64,000 bases of DNA from Olleya aquimaris (GCF_003259525.1 NZ_QLLO01000001.1:1-64000); one strand, 5' to 3'. Shown: positions 54,130 through 63,282, counted from the stretch's first letter. A program made the numbers and translations. Notes: generated by a model from the letters alone, not told the origin.

Positions 54130-55482
54130 TTACTCTAAATTTTCCATGACTAATTGTACCAATGCATTAATATCTTTATTTGCAAATTGGACTTTTCCTT
54201 CTATTTGTAGGGTTTCGTCTTTGTTAAAAGTACCAATTGTTTTTAAGGTTAACAATTGTTCTAAATAACTGTTTAACATCGGGAAGTGGTTTTGTTGCTT
54301 CAGTTTTTTAAAATCTATATTCAACTCTAAAACATTTGTGTTTTCTGTTTCTATAAACACTTCAGGTTTATGTATGTTAGTACTGGCTAATAAACTGGTT
54401 GTTGTTGTATCTATTTTAAATTGATATAACGGAAATAGCTCTTTATTTAACATACCTTGTTTAATTATTGATGCGCGTTCTAGGTACTTATACAGTTTAG
54501 AACCCTTTGAAGAAAGCTGCACATTAATTTCTGGCACCTCCTTTTTAACTGCAGATTTAGTTTCTACCTTTTCAAAATCATCATTATATGTATAAGAAAT
54601 GATAGAATCTATTTGCGTTGTTGTTTGTGCAATTTCTAATGCGATATGCCCATTATAATAGTCGTTTAAACTATCTACTTTAATCTCTGTACCTTCAAAA
54701 TCAAACGATACATACTGTAGTGTAGAAAACACATTTAGATTTAATGTTGCGCTAGCATCCTTAGAGAATTGCACTCCTGTATAAGTTCTTGGCACATTTA
54801 AAAATACTGGTAACTCTAAATTTCCAGTAATAGAAATGTTTCCAGAATTAAAATCTAAGTGTAAGTTATTGTTTTTGGTTACATAGTTAATATGTGAGTT
54901 GGCGTCTTTAATTTTTGACCATTTTTCATCGGATTTACTAAGTGTTTTGTTATCTATTAATAACTCTGAAAACACCTCGTTTATATTTTCTTTACTTGGG
55001 TTATATGCCATTACACATTGCTTGTCGTTAAACGCAATTAAGAAGTTATGGTCGTTAGTTGTAGCGATTGTAATACCTTTGGATGTTTCAAAATTTTCAA
55101 TTTTAAAATCAGACATTAAATGGTTTGTAAAATTGGAAGAATCCGTTAATTTTAATGACGTAAAAAAAGTTGTTGAAGGTTTGTTTTTTATGGTATACAC
55201 AAACAGATTGGCTGGAATTGAAAATCCTTTACCTGTTTTTTTATCTGTTTTAAGTGAGTCTTTTTCTGTGGATGTTCTGTTATAAAATGATGGATTAGAA
55301 ATTGCATTAAATACAATAGTTTGTATCAAACCATCAACTTTTACTTTTATAATATGGTCTGCATTTTCATGAATGACATCTTGATAAGATGCATAATTAC
55401 GATACATCAAAAAACCCTTAAAAAGCAAAAGCAGCACACTAATGATAATGGCTGCTCTTATTACTATTTTTTTAATATTCAT
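54130..55482 (-). CDS. Membrane-anchored protein of unknown function (450 residues)
   Basis: An N-terminal transmembrane helix (VIRAAIIISVLLLLFKGFLMY) anchors a large mostly beta extracytoplasmic region. Its pattern of hydrophobic beta strands and the repeated theme of T-F-F-T-S-L-K and L-L-A-S-T-N is loosely like the preceding protein, but I do not recognise a family. It is tightly coupled to its neighbours, with six bases from the DUF4836-like gene upstream and one base to the FAD gene downstream. A role in the envelope is inferred from the anchor and context. Confidence 0.75.
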   Translation of the reverse strand: MNIKKIVIRAAIIISVLLLLFKGFLMYRNYASYQDVIHENADHIIKVKVDGLIQTIVFNAISNPSFYNRTSTEKDSLKTDKKTGKGFSIPANLFVYTIKNKPSTTFFTSLKLTDSSNFTNHLMSDFKIENFETSKGITIATTNDHNFLIAFNDKQCVMAYNPSKENINEVFSELLIDNKTLSKSDEKWSKIKDANSHINYVTKNNNLHLDFNSGNISITGNLELPVFLNVPRTYTGVQFSKDASATLNLNVFSTLQYVSFDFEGTEIKVDSLNDYYNGHIALEIAQTTTQIDSIISYTYNDDFEKVETKSAVKKEVPEINVQLSSKGSKLYKYLERASIIKQGMLNKELFPLYQFKIDTTTTSLLASTNIHKPEVFIETENTNVLELNIDFKKLKQQNHFPMLNSYLEQLLTLKTIGTFNKDETLQIEGKVQFANKDINALVQLVMENLE

Positions 55483-55488
55483 TAAAAA

Positions 55489-57441
55489 TTATTTTGCAAA
55501 TGTTTCAATAATATTGAACATGTATTTTAAAGCATTCTCTTCTGTAGATGGGATGTTAACTACTAGTTCTGTCTCTAAAGTATTTCCTTTTATTTTAGAC
55601 GCTTTCATATAAGCATCTTCAGACGTATTTAAAAACCATTCTAGTTTTCCTGATCTATCTATACCCATTTCTTTAATAGGTAATTGTGATGCCAATTGTT
55701 TTGCGCTTATAAAAAATGAATAGCTATTGTTTAGCATCATTTTTTTATGTGTTGAAGAGACTTTAGCATTAAAATTTCCTGAAACAATTTTTCTCATTTC
55801 TAAATCTGATGTACCTAAAAACACAATACCATCTTTAATCATAAAATGAACTGCTAAAGGACTTTGTGGTGTTTTAAACGTATAATACCCATTTTGAAAG
55901 GTCACCATCTCTTTATTTCTAGTATAATTAATTAACTTGGTTAACATACTTGGATCTTCTGTAGATGCCATTAACAAAAAGTCTGGTAAGGTTTCTGTTT
56001 TGGTTTTTTCAACCTCAATATACTCGTAATCATCATTATACTCGTAGCTAGTATAAGTTACTTCTTGTTGCGAGATTCCGGATAATAAAAACAACATATC
56101 GCCTTTTAATACTTTAGCTACTGCTTCTTCATCTAATAATAATGAAAACAAGTCGATACCTAAACTAGCTTCTTCACCATAATAGGGCATGCTTCCATAA
56201 ATAGATTTCATAAGTTTTGGATACTCTTCCAGGGTTGCTTTTGTATCTACAGAATAGCTTAAGTAACCAATCATTCTATCTTCATTAACATAATTTAAAA
56301 ACTTTTTATTAAGTTTTCTAGAAGTCATTTTTTTATAGCTACTTGCCATCTCATCAGACATAGTATACGTTGTATTCAACATCATTTTATCGTCTTCCAT
56401 AAACAATTTAGCTGTCAGACCATTATTAGCATACATACTTGCTAAATCCATGCCTAGCATATTATTGTAGTAAGAATTGCTTAAAAAACTAGCATACAAT
56501 TGTCCAAAATCGTTAACCCAAAGTGTTGCTTCTGCTTTATTGTCTAAGCTTTTTACATACGATTTATTGTTTAAGATAGAATTGCTTTCTGGTTGCATCA
56601 AGATTTGTTTTGCCTTTAACATTGACCATTGTTTAGCAAGTTCTCTTTTTAAGGTATAACTAGAGTTTAGATTGTCGTAATAGTCGTAGTTATAATCTTC
56701 ACCTTCGGTAGATTCAATAACTGTTTCTTCAACTTCTTCCTCATCATAATCGTAACTTTCAGTAGATTCAATTACTGTTTCTTCAATCTCTTCGTCTTCA
56801 TAATTATAATCTTCTGCAGACTCTATAACTGTTTCTTCTATTTCTACTTCCACATCTTCATCTGCTTCTTCATAGGCTGCAGCTGGAGCAGGTATAGCTT
56901 CTACTTCATAAGCTGTTTCTGGCCAACCGTAATTTTCGGTCTGTATACCATAGCGTTCTGACACGTCTTCGTTTTCAAAATAAGCATAATTGGTATCTCC
57001 CATAACCACCACTAATGTCGTATTATCCCAAACAATTGCAGGACTATTGTCTCCAGAAATAGTTTTTATTCCGTTTTGATTTACTATTTCTTCTTTATTA
57101 GATCTAGTAATCAAGTCCTCAAACTGACTTACATTTTTTAATGGAATAACAAAAGCATTATAATTAATGCTATCGTTGACTTGCATAAAATAATGTGCAG
57201 ACGCATTTAAATTAAATCCAAAATCTTCTAAAGATGAATAAGTGTTGCCTCCTCTAGATAATTCTTTTAAAATTTCTGATCCTAAAAAAGAGTTGTTTAA
57301 CTCTTCCATAGATATTAATTGTAATAAATTTTCGCCTTTAATTGTTGCTACTATTGAAGCGTCACTGGGTATTTTTGAAGCTGTGTTTTGGGCAAATGTA
57401 TATGACGATATACATAATAATAAGCAAAGTAATTGTTTCAT
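55489..57441 (-). CDS. Secreted DUF4836-like protein with an acidic 18-residue repeat
   Basis: A 650-residue exported protein with a signal peptide (cleavage likely after TFAQN). The first 170 residues (IPSDASIVATIKGENLLQLIS) and the region after residue 270 resemble the DUF4836 family of Bacteroidota. Between them, at about residues 190-255, is an acidic insert containing three tandem copies of the 18-residue unit (I/V)EETVIES(T/A)E.... No catalytic residues are apparent. It is second in a six-gene unit, 18 bases after the lipoprotein gene. The family name is recalled, not searched. Confidence 0.75.
   Translation of the reverse strand: MKQLLCLLLCISSYTFAQNTASKIPSDASIVATIKGENLLQLISMEELNNSFLGSEILKELSRGGNTYSSLEDFGFNLNASAHYFMQVNDSINYNAFVIPLKNVSQFEDLITRSNKEEIVNQNGIKTISGDNSPAIVWDNTTLVVVMGDTNYAYFENEDVSERYGIQTENYGWPETAYEVEAIPAPAAAYEEADEDVEVEIEETVIESAEDYNYEDEEIEETVIESTESYDYDEEEVEETVIESTEGEDYNYDYYDNLNSSYTLKRELAKQWSMLKAKQILMQPESNSILNNKSYVKSLDNKAEATLWVNDFGQLYASFLSNSYYNNMLGMDLASMYANNGLTAKLFMEDDKMMLNTTYTMSDEMASSYKKMTSRKLNKKFLNYVNEDRMIGYLSYSVDTKATLEEYPKLMKSIYGSMPYYGEEASLGIDLFSLLLDEEAVAKVLKGDMLFLLSGISQQEVTYTSYEYNDDYEYIEVEKTKTETLPDFLLMASTEDPSMLTKLINYTRNKEMVTFQNGYYTFKTPQSPLAVHFMIKDGIVFLGTSDLEMRKIVSGNFNAKVSSTHKKMMLNNSYSFFISAKQLASQLPIKEMGIDRSGKLEWFLNTSEDAYMKASKIKGNTLETELVVNIPSTEENALKYMFNIIETFAK
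56711..56872 (-). repeat. Three tandem 54-bp units in the DUF4836-like gene
   Basis: Units begin at 56711, 56765 and 56819, so the period is exactly 54 bases (18 codons). The core encodes EETVIES followed by an acidic/tyrosine-rich tail. Loss or gain of a unit keeps the reading frame. Confidence 0.85.
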
Positions 57442-57459
57442 TGGTTTATTAGTTTGAGG

Positions 57460-58134
57460 TTATTTTTGTAATGTTATCTGTGTACTAAAGTTTCCTGTTC
57501 CGTTAATAATATCTAATGCGCTAACACGTTGCATAACTGCTTTTTTAGAATTAGAGACTTTAGCTTGTTTGTTGTTTTGAGATTCCACTTCTTTATCAAA
57601 TCTATAGATTACGGTATAAGAGGCATCATCAAATACTTTTTTGTTTTCGGATTTTAGCTTATTGTATTGTTTTTTTACGTCGCTAGAATAGGTGTATTTT
57701 CTTTTAAAACTTCCATTATTCTTATCAAAAAAGTAAGCGTTTAATCCTGTATTATGCTTTTGCTCTCCTGCTACTTTGTTAGTTAATTTGTTGATGTTTT
57801 CTATAGATTTAAAATCGCACTTCACAGAAAATATAAAGTTATCATAATCTGCTGTTTTCTTGATGTTAGTTAATCCTTCTGCTTTGTTTAATTCAGACAC
57901 CATTTGGTCTAAGCTTTTTTGGATGTCTGCTCTAGAAGGCACTTTATATCCATTAATAGAATCTAAAAGCATAATAGAAGCTAGCTTACTTTTACTTTTA
58001 CTCATGTTTAAAGTAAACGTCATTGTGCCTGTACCATCACTTTTCAAGTCTATTTCTTCTATGATTTCAAAACAAGAGGTTAGCCCAAAAAAGAGGAGTA
58101 ACAAACAAGCTTTTAAGCTATTAGATAATTTCAT
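57460..58134 (-). CDS. Lipoprotein of unknown function, first gene of the envelope unit
   Basis: A 224-residue lipoprotein with a clear signal peptide and lipobox LTSC (Cys near residue 21). The mature part begins FEIIEEIDLKSDGTGTMTFTLNMSKSKSKL, a pattern seen in lipoproteins of the same kind, and ends in a basic, lysine-rich segment. No known domain is recognised. It heads a closely packed leftward unit reaching to 51874, and is preceded by the accC terminator, so a promoter must lie in 58135-58190. Confidence 0.75.
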   Translation of the reverse strand: MKLSNSLKACLLLLFFGLTSCFEIIEEIDLKSDGTGTMTFTLNMSKSKSKLASIMLLDSINGYKVPSRADIQKSLDQMVSELNKAEGLTNIKKTADYDNFIFSVKCDFKSIENINKLTNKVAGEQKHNTGLNAYFFDKNNGSFKRKYTYSSDVKKQYNKLKSENKKVFDDASYTVIYRFDKEVESQNNKQAKVSNSKKAVMQRVSALDIINGTGNFSTQITLQK

Positions 58135-58181
58135 TTACTTTAGATTTATATTCAAATATACAGAAGCTTTTTGGCTAACAA

Positions 58182-58215
58182 AAAAAAACTCCGAAATTCA
58201 TTTCGGAGTTTTTTA
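58182..58215 (-). terminator. Intrinsic terminator of the fabH-accB-accC unit
   Basis: ACTCCGAAA (58188-58196), loop TTCA, TTTCGGAGT (58201-58209), with T runs on both strands. It lies just past the accC stop, which is at 58220. Confidence 0.85.
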
Positions 58216-58219
58216 ATAT

Positions 58220-59572
58220 TTATTCTTCTGTTGGTTTTTCCATAACAAAATCTTCCATAAACTTTGTTGTGTAATTACCAGCTAAATAATCTGGATGATC
58301 CATTAATTGTCTATGAAACGGAATGGTAGTTTTAATACCTTCAATAACAAACTCGTCTAAAGCACGTTTCATTTTATTAATTGCCTCTTCACGTGTTTGC
58401 GCTGTTGTAATTAACTTAGCAATCATAGAATCGTAATTTGGCGGAATACTATAACCTGCATAAACATGCGTATCTAAACGAACTCCATGTCCTCCAGGCG
58501 CATGTAGTGTTGTTATTTTTCCAGGAGATGGTCTAAAATCATTATACGGATCTTCTGCATTAATACGACATTCAATTGAGTGTAAGTTAGGTGTATAGTT
58601 TTTACCTGAAATTGGCACACCTGCAGCCACTAAAATTTGCTCGCGTATTAAATCAAAATCAATAACTTGTTCTGTAATTGGGTGCTCTACTTGAATACGT
58701 GTATTCATTTCCATGAAGTAGAAGTTTCTGTGTTTGTCTACTAAAAACTCTACGGTTCCTGCACCTTCGTATTTAATATATTCTGCTGCTTTTACTGCTG
58801 CTTCACCCATTTTTTTACGCAATGCAGTTGTCATAAAAGGAGAAGGTACTTCTTCTGTTAATTTTTGATGACGACGTTGTACAGAACAATCTCTTTCTGA
58901 TAAATGACAAGCTTTACCAGTAGAGTCACCAACAATTTGTATTTCGATATGTCTAGGCTCTTCAATAAGCTTTTCCATATACATATCATCATTACCAAAT
59001 GCTGCTTTAGATTCTGTTCTAGCAGATTCCCAAGCATTTTGTAAATCTTCTTCTTTCCAAACAGCACGCATTCCTTTACCTCCACCTCCAGCAGATGCTT
59101 TTAGCATGACTGGGTAACCGGTTTCTTTTGCAACTTTAAGGCACTCTTTAAAATCTTTAATAATACCGTCACTTCCTGGGACTACAGGTACACCTGCTGC
59201 AATCATTGTTGCTTTGGCGTTTGCTTTGTCTCCCATTCTGTCTATCATTTCTTCTGAAGCACCAATAAATTTTATTTGATGTTCTTCACAGATTTTAGAA
59301 AATTTTGCGTTTTCAGATAAAAAACCATATCCAGGGTGTATGGCATCAGCATTAGTGATTTCTGCTGCAGCAATAATATTAGACATTTTTAAGTAAGACT
59401 CGCTACTCGCTGGTGGACCTATACAAACTGCTTCGTCTGCAAACTTAACGTGTAAGCTTTCTGCGTCTGCAGTAGAGTATACTGCTACTGTTTTAATGCC
59501 CATTTCTTTACAGGTTCTAATAACACGTAGTGCTATTTCTCCTCTATTGGCAATCAATATTTTTTTAAACAT
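58220..59572 (-). CDS. accC: Acetyl-CoA carboxylase, biotin carboxylase subunit
   Basis: Carboxylates the biotin carried by AccB, using ATP and bicarbonate. The ATP-grasp loop is [15 protein letters not shown] near residue 158, with the catalytic [19 protein letters not shown] block near 210 and the late [17 protein letters not shown] near 285. Length (450) is exactly that of AccC. It lies 84 bases after accB, the last gene of the fabH-accB-accC unit. Confidence 0.97.
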   Translation of the reverse strand: MFKKILIANRGEIALRVIRTCKEMGIKTVAVYSTADAESLHVKFADEAVCIGPPASSESYLKMSNIIAAAEITNADAIHPGYGFLSENAKFSKICEEHQIKFIGASEEMIDRMGDKANAKATMIAAGVPVVPGSDGIIKDFKECLKVAKETGYPVMLKASAGGGGKGMRAVWKEEDLQNAWESARTESKAAFGNDDMYMEKLIEEPRHIEIQIVGDSTGKACHLSERDCSVQRRHQKLTEEVPSPFMTTALRKKMGEAAVKAAEYIKYEGAGTVEFLVDKHRNFYFMEMNTRIQVEHPITEQVIDFDLIREQILVAAGVPISGKNYTPNLHSIECRINAEDPYNDFRPSPGKITTLHAPGGHGVRLDTHVYAGYSIPPNYDSMIAKLITTAQTREEAINKMKRALDEFVIEGIKTTIPFHRQLMDHPDYLAGNYTTKFMEDFVMEKPTEE

Positions 59573-59656
59573 CTTTATTAAATTAGATAATTAGACAATT
59601 GGATTATTTTACTTTTCGATTTTTTTAGATAAATCGAAAGCACTAATAACCTAAAT

Positions 59657-60139
59657 TTAAGATGGGTCTACTAAGAATAATGGTTGGTCAAATTCTACTG
59701 GAGAAGAATCGTCAACTAAAATTTTAACAATTTTACCTGATACTTCAGATTCTATTTCGTTGAATAACTTCATAGCTTCAATAATACAAAGTACATCACC
59801 TACTGCTATGGTTTGACCAACTTCTACAAACAATGGTTTATCTGGAGAAGGTTTTCTATAAAATGTACCAATAATTGGTGATTTTATAGTTATATATTTT
59901 GAATTTTCGTCAGCAGCTGCAGGTGCATCTGTTGTTGCAGCAGGTGCAGGTGCTGGAGCCTGAGGTACCGCTTGTTGCATTGGCATTTGTGCTTGCATTG
60001 GTACTTGCTGAACGTAAGTTGTTTCTGTTTCAGAACCTGTTCTTATAGTTATTTTAACGTCTTCTGTTTCTAATTTAACTTCACTTGCACCAGATTTGGC
60101 AACAAATTTAATTAAGTTTTGAATGTCTTTTAAATCCAT
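59657..60139 (-). CDS. accB: Acetyl-CoA carboxylase biotin carboxyl carrier protein
   Basis: Carries biotin between the two half-reactions of acetyl-CoA carboxylase. The biotinylated lysine is Lys124 in EAMKLFNEI. The first 40 residues form the usual helical N terminus, followed by a Pro/Ala/Gln-rich linker (about residues 45-80) and the biotinyl domain. Length (160) is normal. It is between fabH and accC. Confidence 0.97.
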   Translation of the reverse strand: MDLKDIQNLIKFVAKSGASEVKLETEDVKITIRTGSETETTYVQQVPMQAQMPMQQAVPQAPAPAPAATTDAPAAADENSKYITIKSPIIGTFYRKPSPDKPLFVEVGQTIAVGDVLCIIEAMKLFNEIESEVSGKIVKILVDDSSPVEFDQPLFLVDPS

Positions 60140-60175
60140 AATAATTAAGTTATTAATTTAGTTTTAGTTAGTTTG

Positions 60176-61171
60176 TTAAGAATTGTAAGCCCATTTAAGA
60201 TAAATAGAACCCCAAGTAAAACCACCTCCAAAAGCTGCAAATATAATATTGTCACCTTTTTTTAATTGTGATTCGTAATCGTTTAATAATAATGGTAAGG
60301 TTGCTGAAGTTGTATTACCATATTTTTCAATATTCATCATCACCTTTTCAGGTTCTAATTCTATACGGTTAGCAGTTGCATCTATAATTCTTTTGTTTGC
60401 TTGATGGGCTGCTAGCCATGCAATATCATTTTTTGTAAGGTTGTTGCGCTCTAAAATTTTAACTGCAACATCTGCCATATTAAAAACCGCGTTTTTAAAG
60501 ACGGTTTTACCATCTTGAAAAACAAAGTTTTCTTTTCTGTCTATTGATTCCTTAGTGACTGGATAAGAAGAACCACTTGATTTTACTTGAAGAAATTCTC
60601 GTCCATCTCCATTACTTCTTAAATATTCGTCTTGAAGCCCTAAACCGTCTGTATTTGGTTCAAACAAAACTGCTCCTGCACCATCTCCAAATATGATACA
60701 TGTTGCTCTGTCTTCATAATTAATCATTGAAGAGTTTTTATCTGCACCTATTAGAAGAACATTTTTATATCGACCAGACTCTATATATTTTGCAGCTACA
60801 GACATACCATATAAAAAGCTAGAACAAGCTGCTTCTAAATCAAAAGAAAAGGCATTGGTAGCTCCTATTTGTGTTGCAGTATAAGCAGCTGTAGATGCTG
60901 CTTGCATATCTGGTGTTGCGGTAGCAACGATAACTAGTTCTATATCTTTAGGGTTTAAGCCTTTTTTATTTAAAAGGTCATTGGCAGCTTTTATAGCCAT
61001 GTAAGAAGTCCCCTTTCCTTCTCCTTTTAAAATGCGACGTTCTTTGATTCCCGTTCTAGTGGTTATCCATTCGTCATTTGTATCAACCATAGTTTCAAGA
61101 ATTTGATTGGTTAATACATATTCTGGCACATAGGCACCAACAGCGGTAATTGCAGCAGAAATTTTGCTCAT
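60176..61171 (-). CDS. fabH: 3-oxoacyl-ACP synthase III
   Basis: Starts fatty-acid synthesis by condensing an acyl-CoA with malonyl-ACP. The active-site Cys is Cys116 in EAACSSFLYG, with His in WLAAHQANKRI and Asn in EKYGNTTSATLPL. Length (331) fits. It heads the unit with accB and accC, so initiation and malonyl-CoA supply share control. A nested inverted repeat covers its leader (61186-61254). Confidence 0.96.
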   Translation of the reverse strand: MSKISAAITAVGAYVPEYVLTNQILETMVDTNDEWITTRTGIKERRILKGEGKGTSYMAIKAANDLLNKKGLNPKDIELVIVATATPDMQAASTAAYTATQIGATNAFSFDLEAACSSFLYGMSVAAKYIESGRYKNVLLIGADKNSSMINYEDRATCIIFGDGAGAVLFEPNTDGLGLQDEYLRSNGDGREFLQVKSSGSSYPVTKESIDRKENFVFQDGKTVFKNAVFNMADVAVKILERNNLTKNDIAWLAAHQANKRIIDATANRIELEPEKVMMNIEKYGNTTSATLPLLLNDYESQLKKGDNIIFAAFGGGFTWGSIYLKWAYNS

Positions 61172-61185
61172 ATTTTAGCTATTTT

Positions 61186-61254
61186 AGTCAAAAAAAGGTC
61201 AAAAATGACCAAATTTGACTTTAATTTAATAAAATTAGTCATTTTAGGACTAAT
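61186..61254. promoter_or_regulatory. Nested inverted repeats in the fabH leader
   Basis: AGTCAAA (61186-61192) and TTTGACT (61214-61220) enclose GGTCA (61197-61201) and TGACC (61206-61210), forming a two-layer palindrome of 35 bases. A third element, ATTAGTC (61234-61240) with GACTAAT (61248-61254), repeats the GTC/GAC arm. The nested block is 15-49 bases before the fabH start. It may be an operator or an RNA structure. Confidence 0.55.
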
Positions 61255-61297
61255 TCTATGCAAAGTAAATGCTTTTTAACGTAAAGAAAAATTAATC

Positions 61298-61327
61298 ATA
61301 AAAAAAACGCCCACGAATGAGCGTTTT
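61298..61327 (-). terminator. Intrinsic terminator after rpmF
   Basis: GCGTTTT and AAAACGC form a stem which on the minus strand ends in eight Ts, isolating the fabH unit from rpmF. Confidence 0.75.
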
Positions 61328-61347
61328 ATTATATGCGTGCATAATAA

Positions 61348-61548
61348 TTATGCTTCGTTTTCTTCTACTGAATTGTCAATTAACACTTGACCTCTGTAGT
61401 AAAGTTTTCCTTCACTCCAGTGTGCTCTATGATATAAGTGAGCTTCACCTGTTGTTGGGCAAGTTGCAATTTGTGGCGCAGTTGCTTTGTAATGTGTTCT
61501 TCTCTTATCTCTTCTAGTTTTCGAGATTTTTCTTTTAGGATGTGCCAT
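61348..61548 (-). CDS. rpmF: 50S ribosomal protein L32
   Basis: Large-subunit ribosomal protein. The N terminus [20 protein letters not shown] is diagnostic. Only one cysteine is left of the zinc ribbon ([15 protein letters not shown]), with histidines following, so the zinc site is partial. Length (66) is normal for this phylum. It follows the DUF177 gene by nine bases, the usual partner. Confidence 0.96.
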   Translation of the reverse strand: MAHPKRKISKTRRDKRRTHYKATAPQIATCPTTGEAHLYHRAHWSEGKLYYRGQVLIDNSVEENEA

Positions 61549-61557
61549 TTTATATTG

Positions 61558-62097
61558 TTATTTATCCGTTAATAGTTTTTTTAATGTATTCCAACGAGGG
61601 TCTGTTTCCTCTTTGTCTTCTTTTGTGTCTTTTAGCTTTGGGCTAAGTTCTTCTAATTTATCAAGTATTTCTGAATCTAATGTTCCGTCTTCAATTCCAG
61701 GATGCACACGTTTACTTGGTAATGCTAACACGACTAATTCATATATATATTGTTGGATATTAATTTCATATTCGCCATGTGGAATAATTAATATGTCAAT
61801 ATGTTCGTCGTTATATTCCTCGCCAAACTTTACTACCAATTCAAACTCATTAGAAATGGCTTGATCGTAAGGCTCGTTAGTAACATCACAGTTTACATTT
61901 ACTGTTCCTGTAATTTGGAAATTTAATTCTAGTAACGTTGATTTTTTTTCTAATATTAAATCAACCTGTATGTTGCAAGAATTAAAGTCTTCATACTCAA
62001 AATGATTAAAGAACGTTTGATCTATACTATAATCAAAATGATGTTTTCCTACCTTTAAACCTACAAATGGTATTGTAAATTCTTTTAATTGCTTCAT
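61558..62097 (-). CDS. DUF177 (YceD-like) protein
   Basis: Conserved partner of rpmF that in plants and bacteria acts in 23S rRNA processing. The C-terminal half contains the typical segment CDVTNEPYDQ, then LVVKFGEEY, then VLALPSKRVHPG. A frame two codons longer starts with GTG, but ATG at 62097 (MKQLKEFTIPF) is the natural start, giving 179 residues. It is co-transcribed with rpmF. Confidence 0.9.
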   Translation of the reverse strand: MKQLKEFTIPFVGLKVGKHHFDYSIDQTFFNHFEYEDFNSCNIQVDLILEKKSTLLELNFQITGTVNVNCDVTNEPYDQAISNEFELVVKFGEEYNDEHIDILIIPHGEYEINIQQYIYELVVLALPSKRVHPGIEDGTLDSEILDKLEELSPKLKDTKEDKEETDPRWNTLKKLLTDK

Positions 62098-62119
62098 TAC
62101 CACATCTATTTTGAGCCTG

Positions 62120-62127
62120 CAAATATA
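62120..62127 (-). promoter_or_regulatory. Candidate -7 box for DUF177-rpmF
   Basis: On the minus strand TATATTTG, a full TAnnTTTG match, about 22 bases before the ATG. This suggests the pair can be transcribed separately from pdxA. Confidence 0.4.
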
Positions 62128-62152
62128 TAAAATTTTCTTTATTTAGTAGACT

Positions 62153-62174
62153 TATAAACAATTTTTTGTTTATA
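62153..62174. repeat. Hairpin overlapping the pdxA stop codon
   Basis: TATAAACAA (62153-62161) pairs perfectly with TTGTTTATA (62166-62174) around a TTTT loop, and covers the pdxA stop at 62170-62172. There is no T run after it on the minus strand, so it is not a classical terminator. Confidence 0.5.
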
Positions 62175-63216
62175 TCTTTCGTTTGGAAAATCCTAGTGGG
62201 TTTTGACTGATCTCTTGATACTCTTTTCTGTTTCTAAAAATTTTAATTCCGGTAAAAATAGCTTCTTTAAAAGAGCTAATGTCTGCAGTCCCTTTTCCTG
62301 CTATTTCATAGGCTGTTCCATGATCTGGTGAAGTTCTGACACGGTTTAATCCTGCAGTATAATTAACTCCTTGTCCAAAGGATAAAGTTTTAAATGGTAT
62401 TAATCCTTGATCATGATAGGATGCAATTATAGCATCAAAGTTTTTATAATTGTTAGAACCAAAAAAGCTATCTGCTGCATATGGCCCAAAAACTAATTTA
62501 CCCGATTCTTTAATTTTATTTAAGGTAGGGCGTAATACCTCATCGTCTTCGTTTCCTATTACACCATTATCTCCTGTATGTGGGTTAATACCTAAAACCG
62601 CAATTTTAGGTTTGTTAACTTTAAAATCTTGTTTGAGAGAAGCGTATACGGTGTTTATTTTTTCTTCAATAAGTTGTGGTGTAATATGGTTGGCTATATC
62701 TTTTACTGGGACATGATCTGTAAATAATCCTATTCTTAACCCTTCTGTTACCATAAACATAAGACTATTACCTTCTAATTCTTGGTTTAAATAATCTGTA
62801 TGTCCCGGAAATTTAAAAGTTTCAGATTGAATATTATGCTTATTTATTGGAGCGGTTACTAAAAGGTCAATATCTTCGTTTTTTAATGCTTTTGTTGCTT
62901 GTTCTAAAGATTTTATAGCATACTCACCAATTTTTAAATCTTCTTGTCCAAAAATAATATTAACGTTTTCTTTCCAGCAATTTAATACATTAACACGACC
63001 AGTTAAAGCCTGTCCGACAGTATGAATACCATTTAATTTAATATCTAAGTTAAAATGGTTTTTTACAAAACTCATGGTTTTTATAGATGCAAAAATAATT
63101 GGCGTACAAAACTCTAACATCCTATTATCTTCAAAAATTTTTAAAACAACTTCTGCTCCAATACCGTTAAGATCGCCTATAGAAATTCCTACTTTAATAT
63201 TTTCTTCTTTCTTCAT
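62170..63216 (-). CDS. pdxA: 4-hydroxythreonine-4-phosphate dehydrogenase
   Basis: Oxidises 4-hydroxythreonine 4-phosphate in vitamin B6 synthesis. GISIGDLNGIGAEVVLK near the N terminus, PGHTDYLNQ near residue 140, INPHTGDNGVIG near 215 with metal His, YHDQGLIPFK near 270 and SPDHGTAYEIAGKG near 300 are all family motifs. Length (348) is slightly longer than usual. It is divergent from ribE. Confidence 0.95.
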   Translation of the reverse strand: MKKEENIKVGISIGDLNGIGAEVVLKIFEDNRMLEFCTPIIFASIKTMSFVKNHFNLDIKLNGIHTVGQALTGRVNVLNCWKENVNIIFGQEDLKIGEYAIKSLEQATKALKNEDIDLLVTAPINKHNIQSETFKFPGHTDYLNQELEGNSLMFMVTEGLRIGLFTDHVPVKDIANHITPQLIEEKINTVYASLKQDFKVNKPKIAVLGINPHTGDNGVIGNEDDEVLRPTLNKIKESGKLVFGPYAADSFFGSNNYKNFDAIIASYHDQGLIPFKTLSFGQGVNYTAGLNRVRTSPDHGTAYEIAGKGTADISSFKEAIFTGIKIFRNRKEYQEISQNPLGFSKRKI

Positions 63217-63252
63217 TAATACTACTAACTATTGTTTGTAAATTTACCAAAG

Positions 63253-63260
63253 CAAATTTA
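63253..63260 (-). promoter_or_regulatory. Candidate -7 box for pdxA
   Basis: On the minus strand TAAATTTG, a full TAnnTTTG match, 36 bases before the pdxA start, inside the 66-bp divergent pdxA/ribE gap. Confidence 0.4.
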
Positions 63261-63282
63261 ACTAAATAATACGATTAAGTTT

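Noticed and set aside
54899-55285. 128-residue rightward frame across the 450-residue gene
   Set aside because: Antisense to a good coding frame; no start signal, and no similarity recognised.
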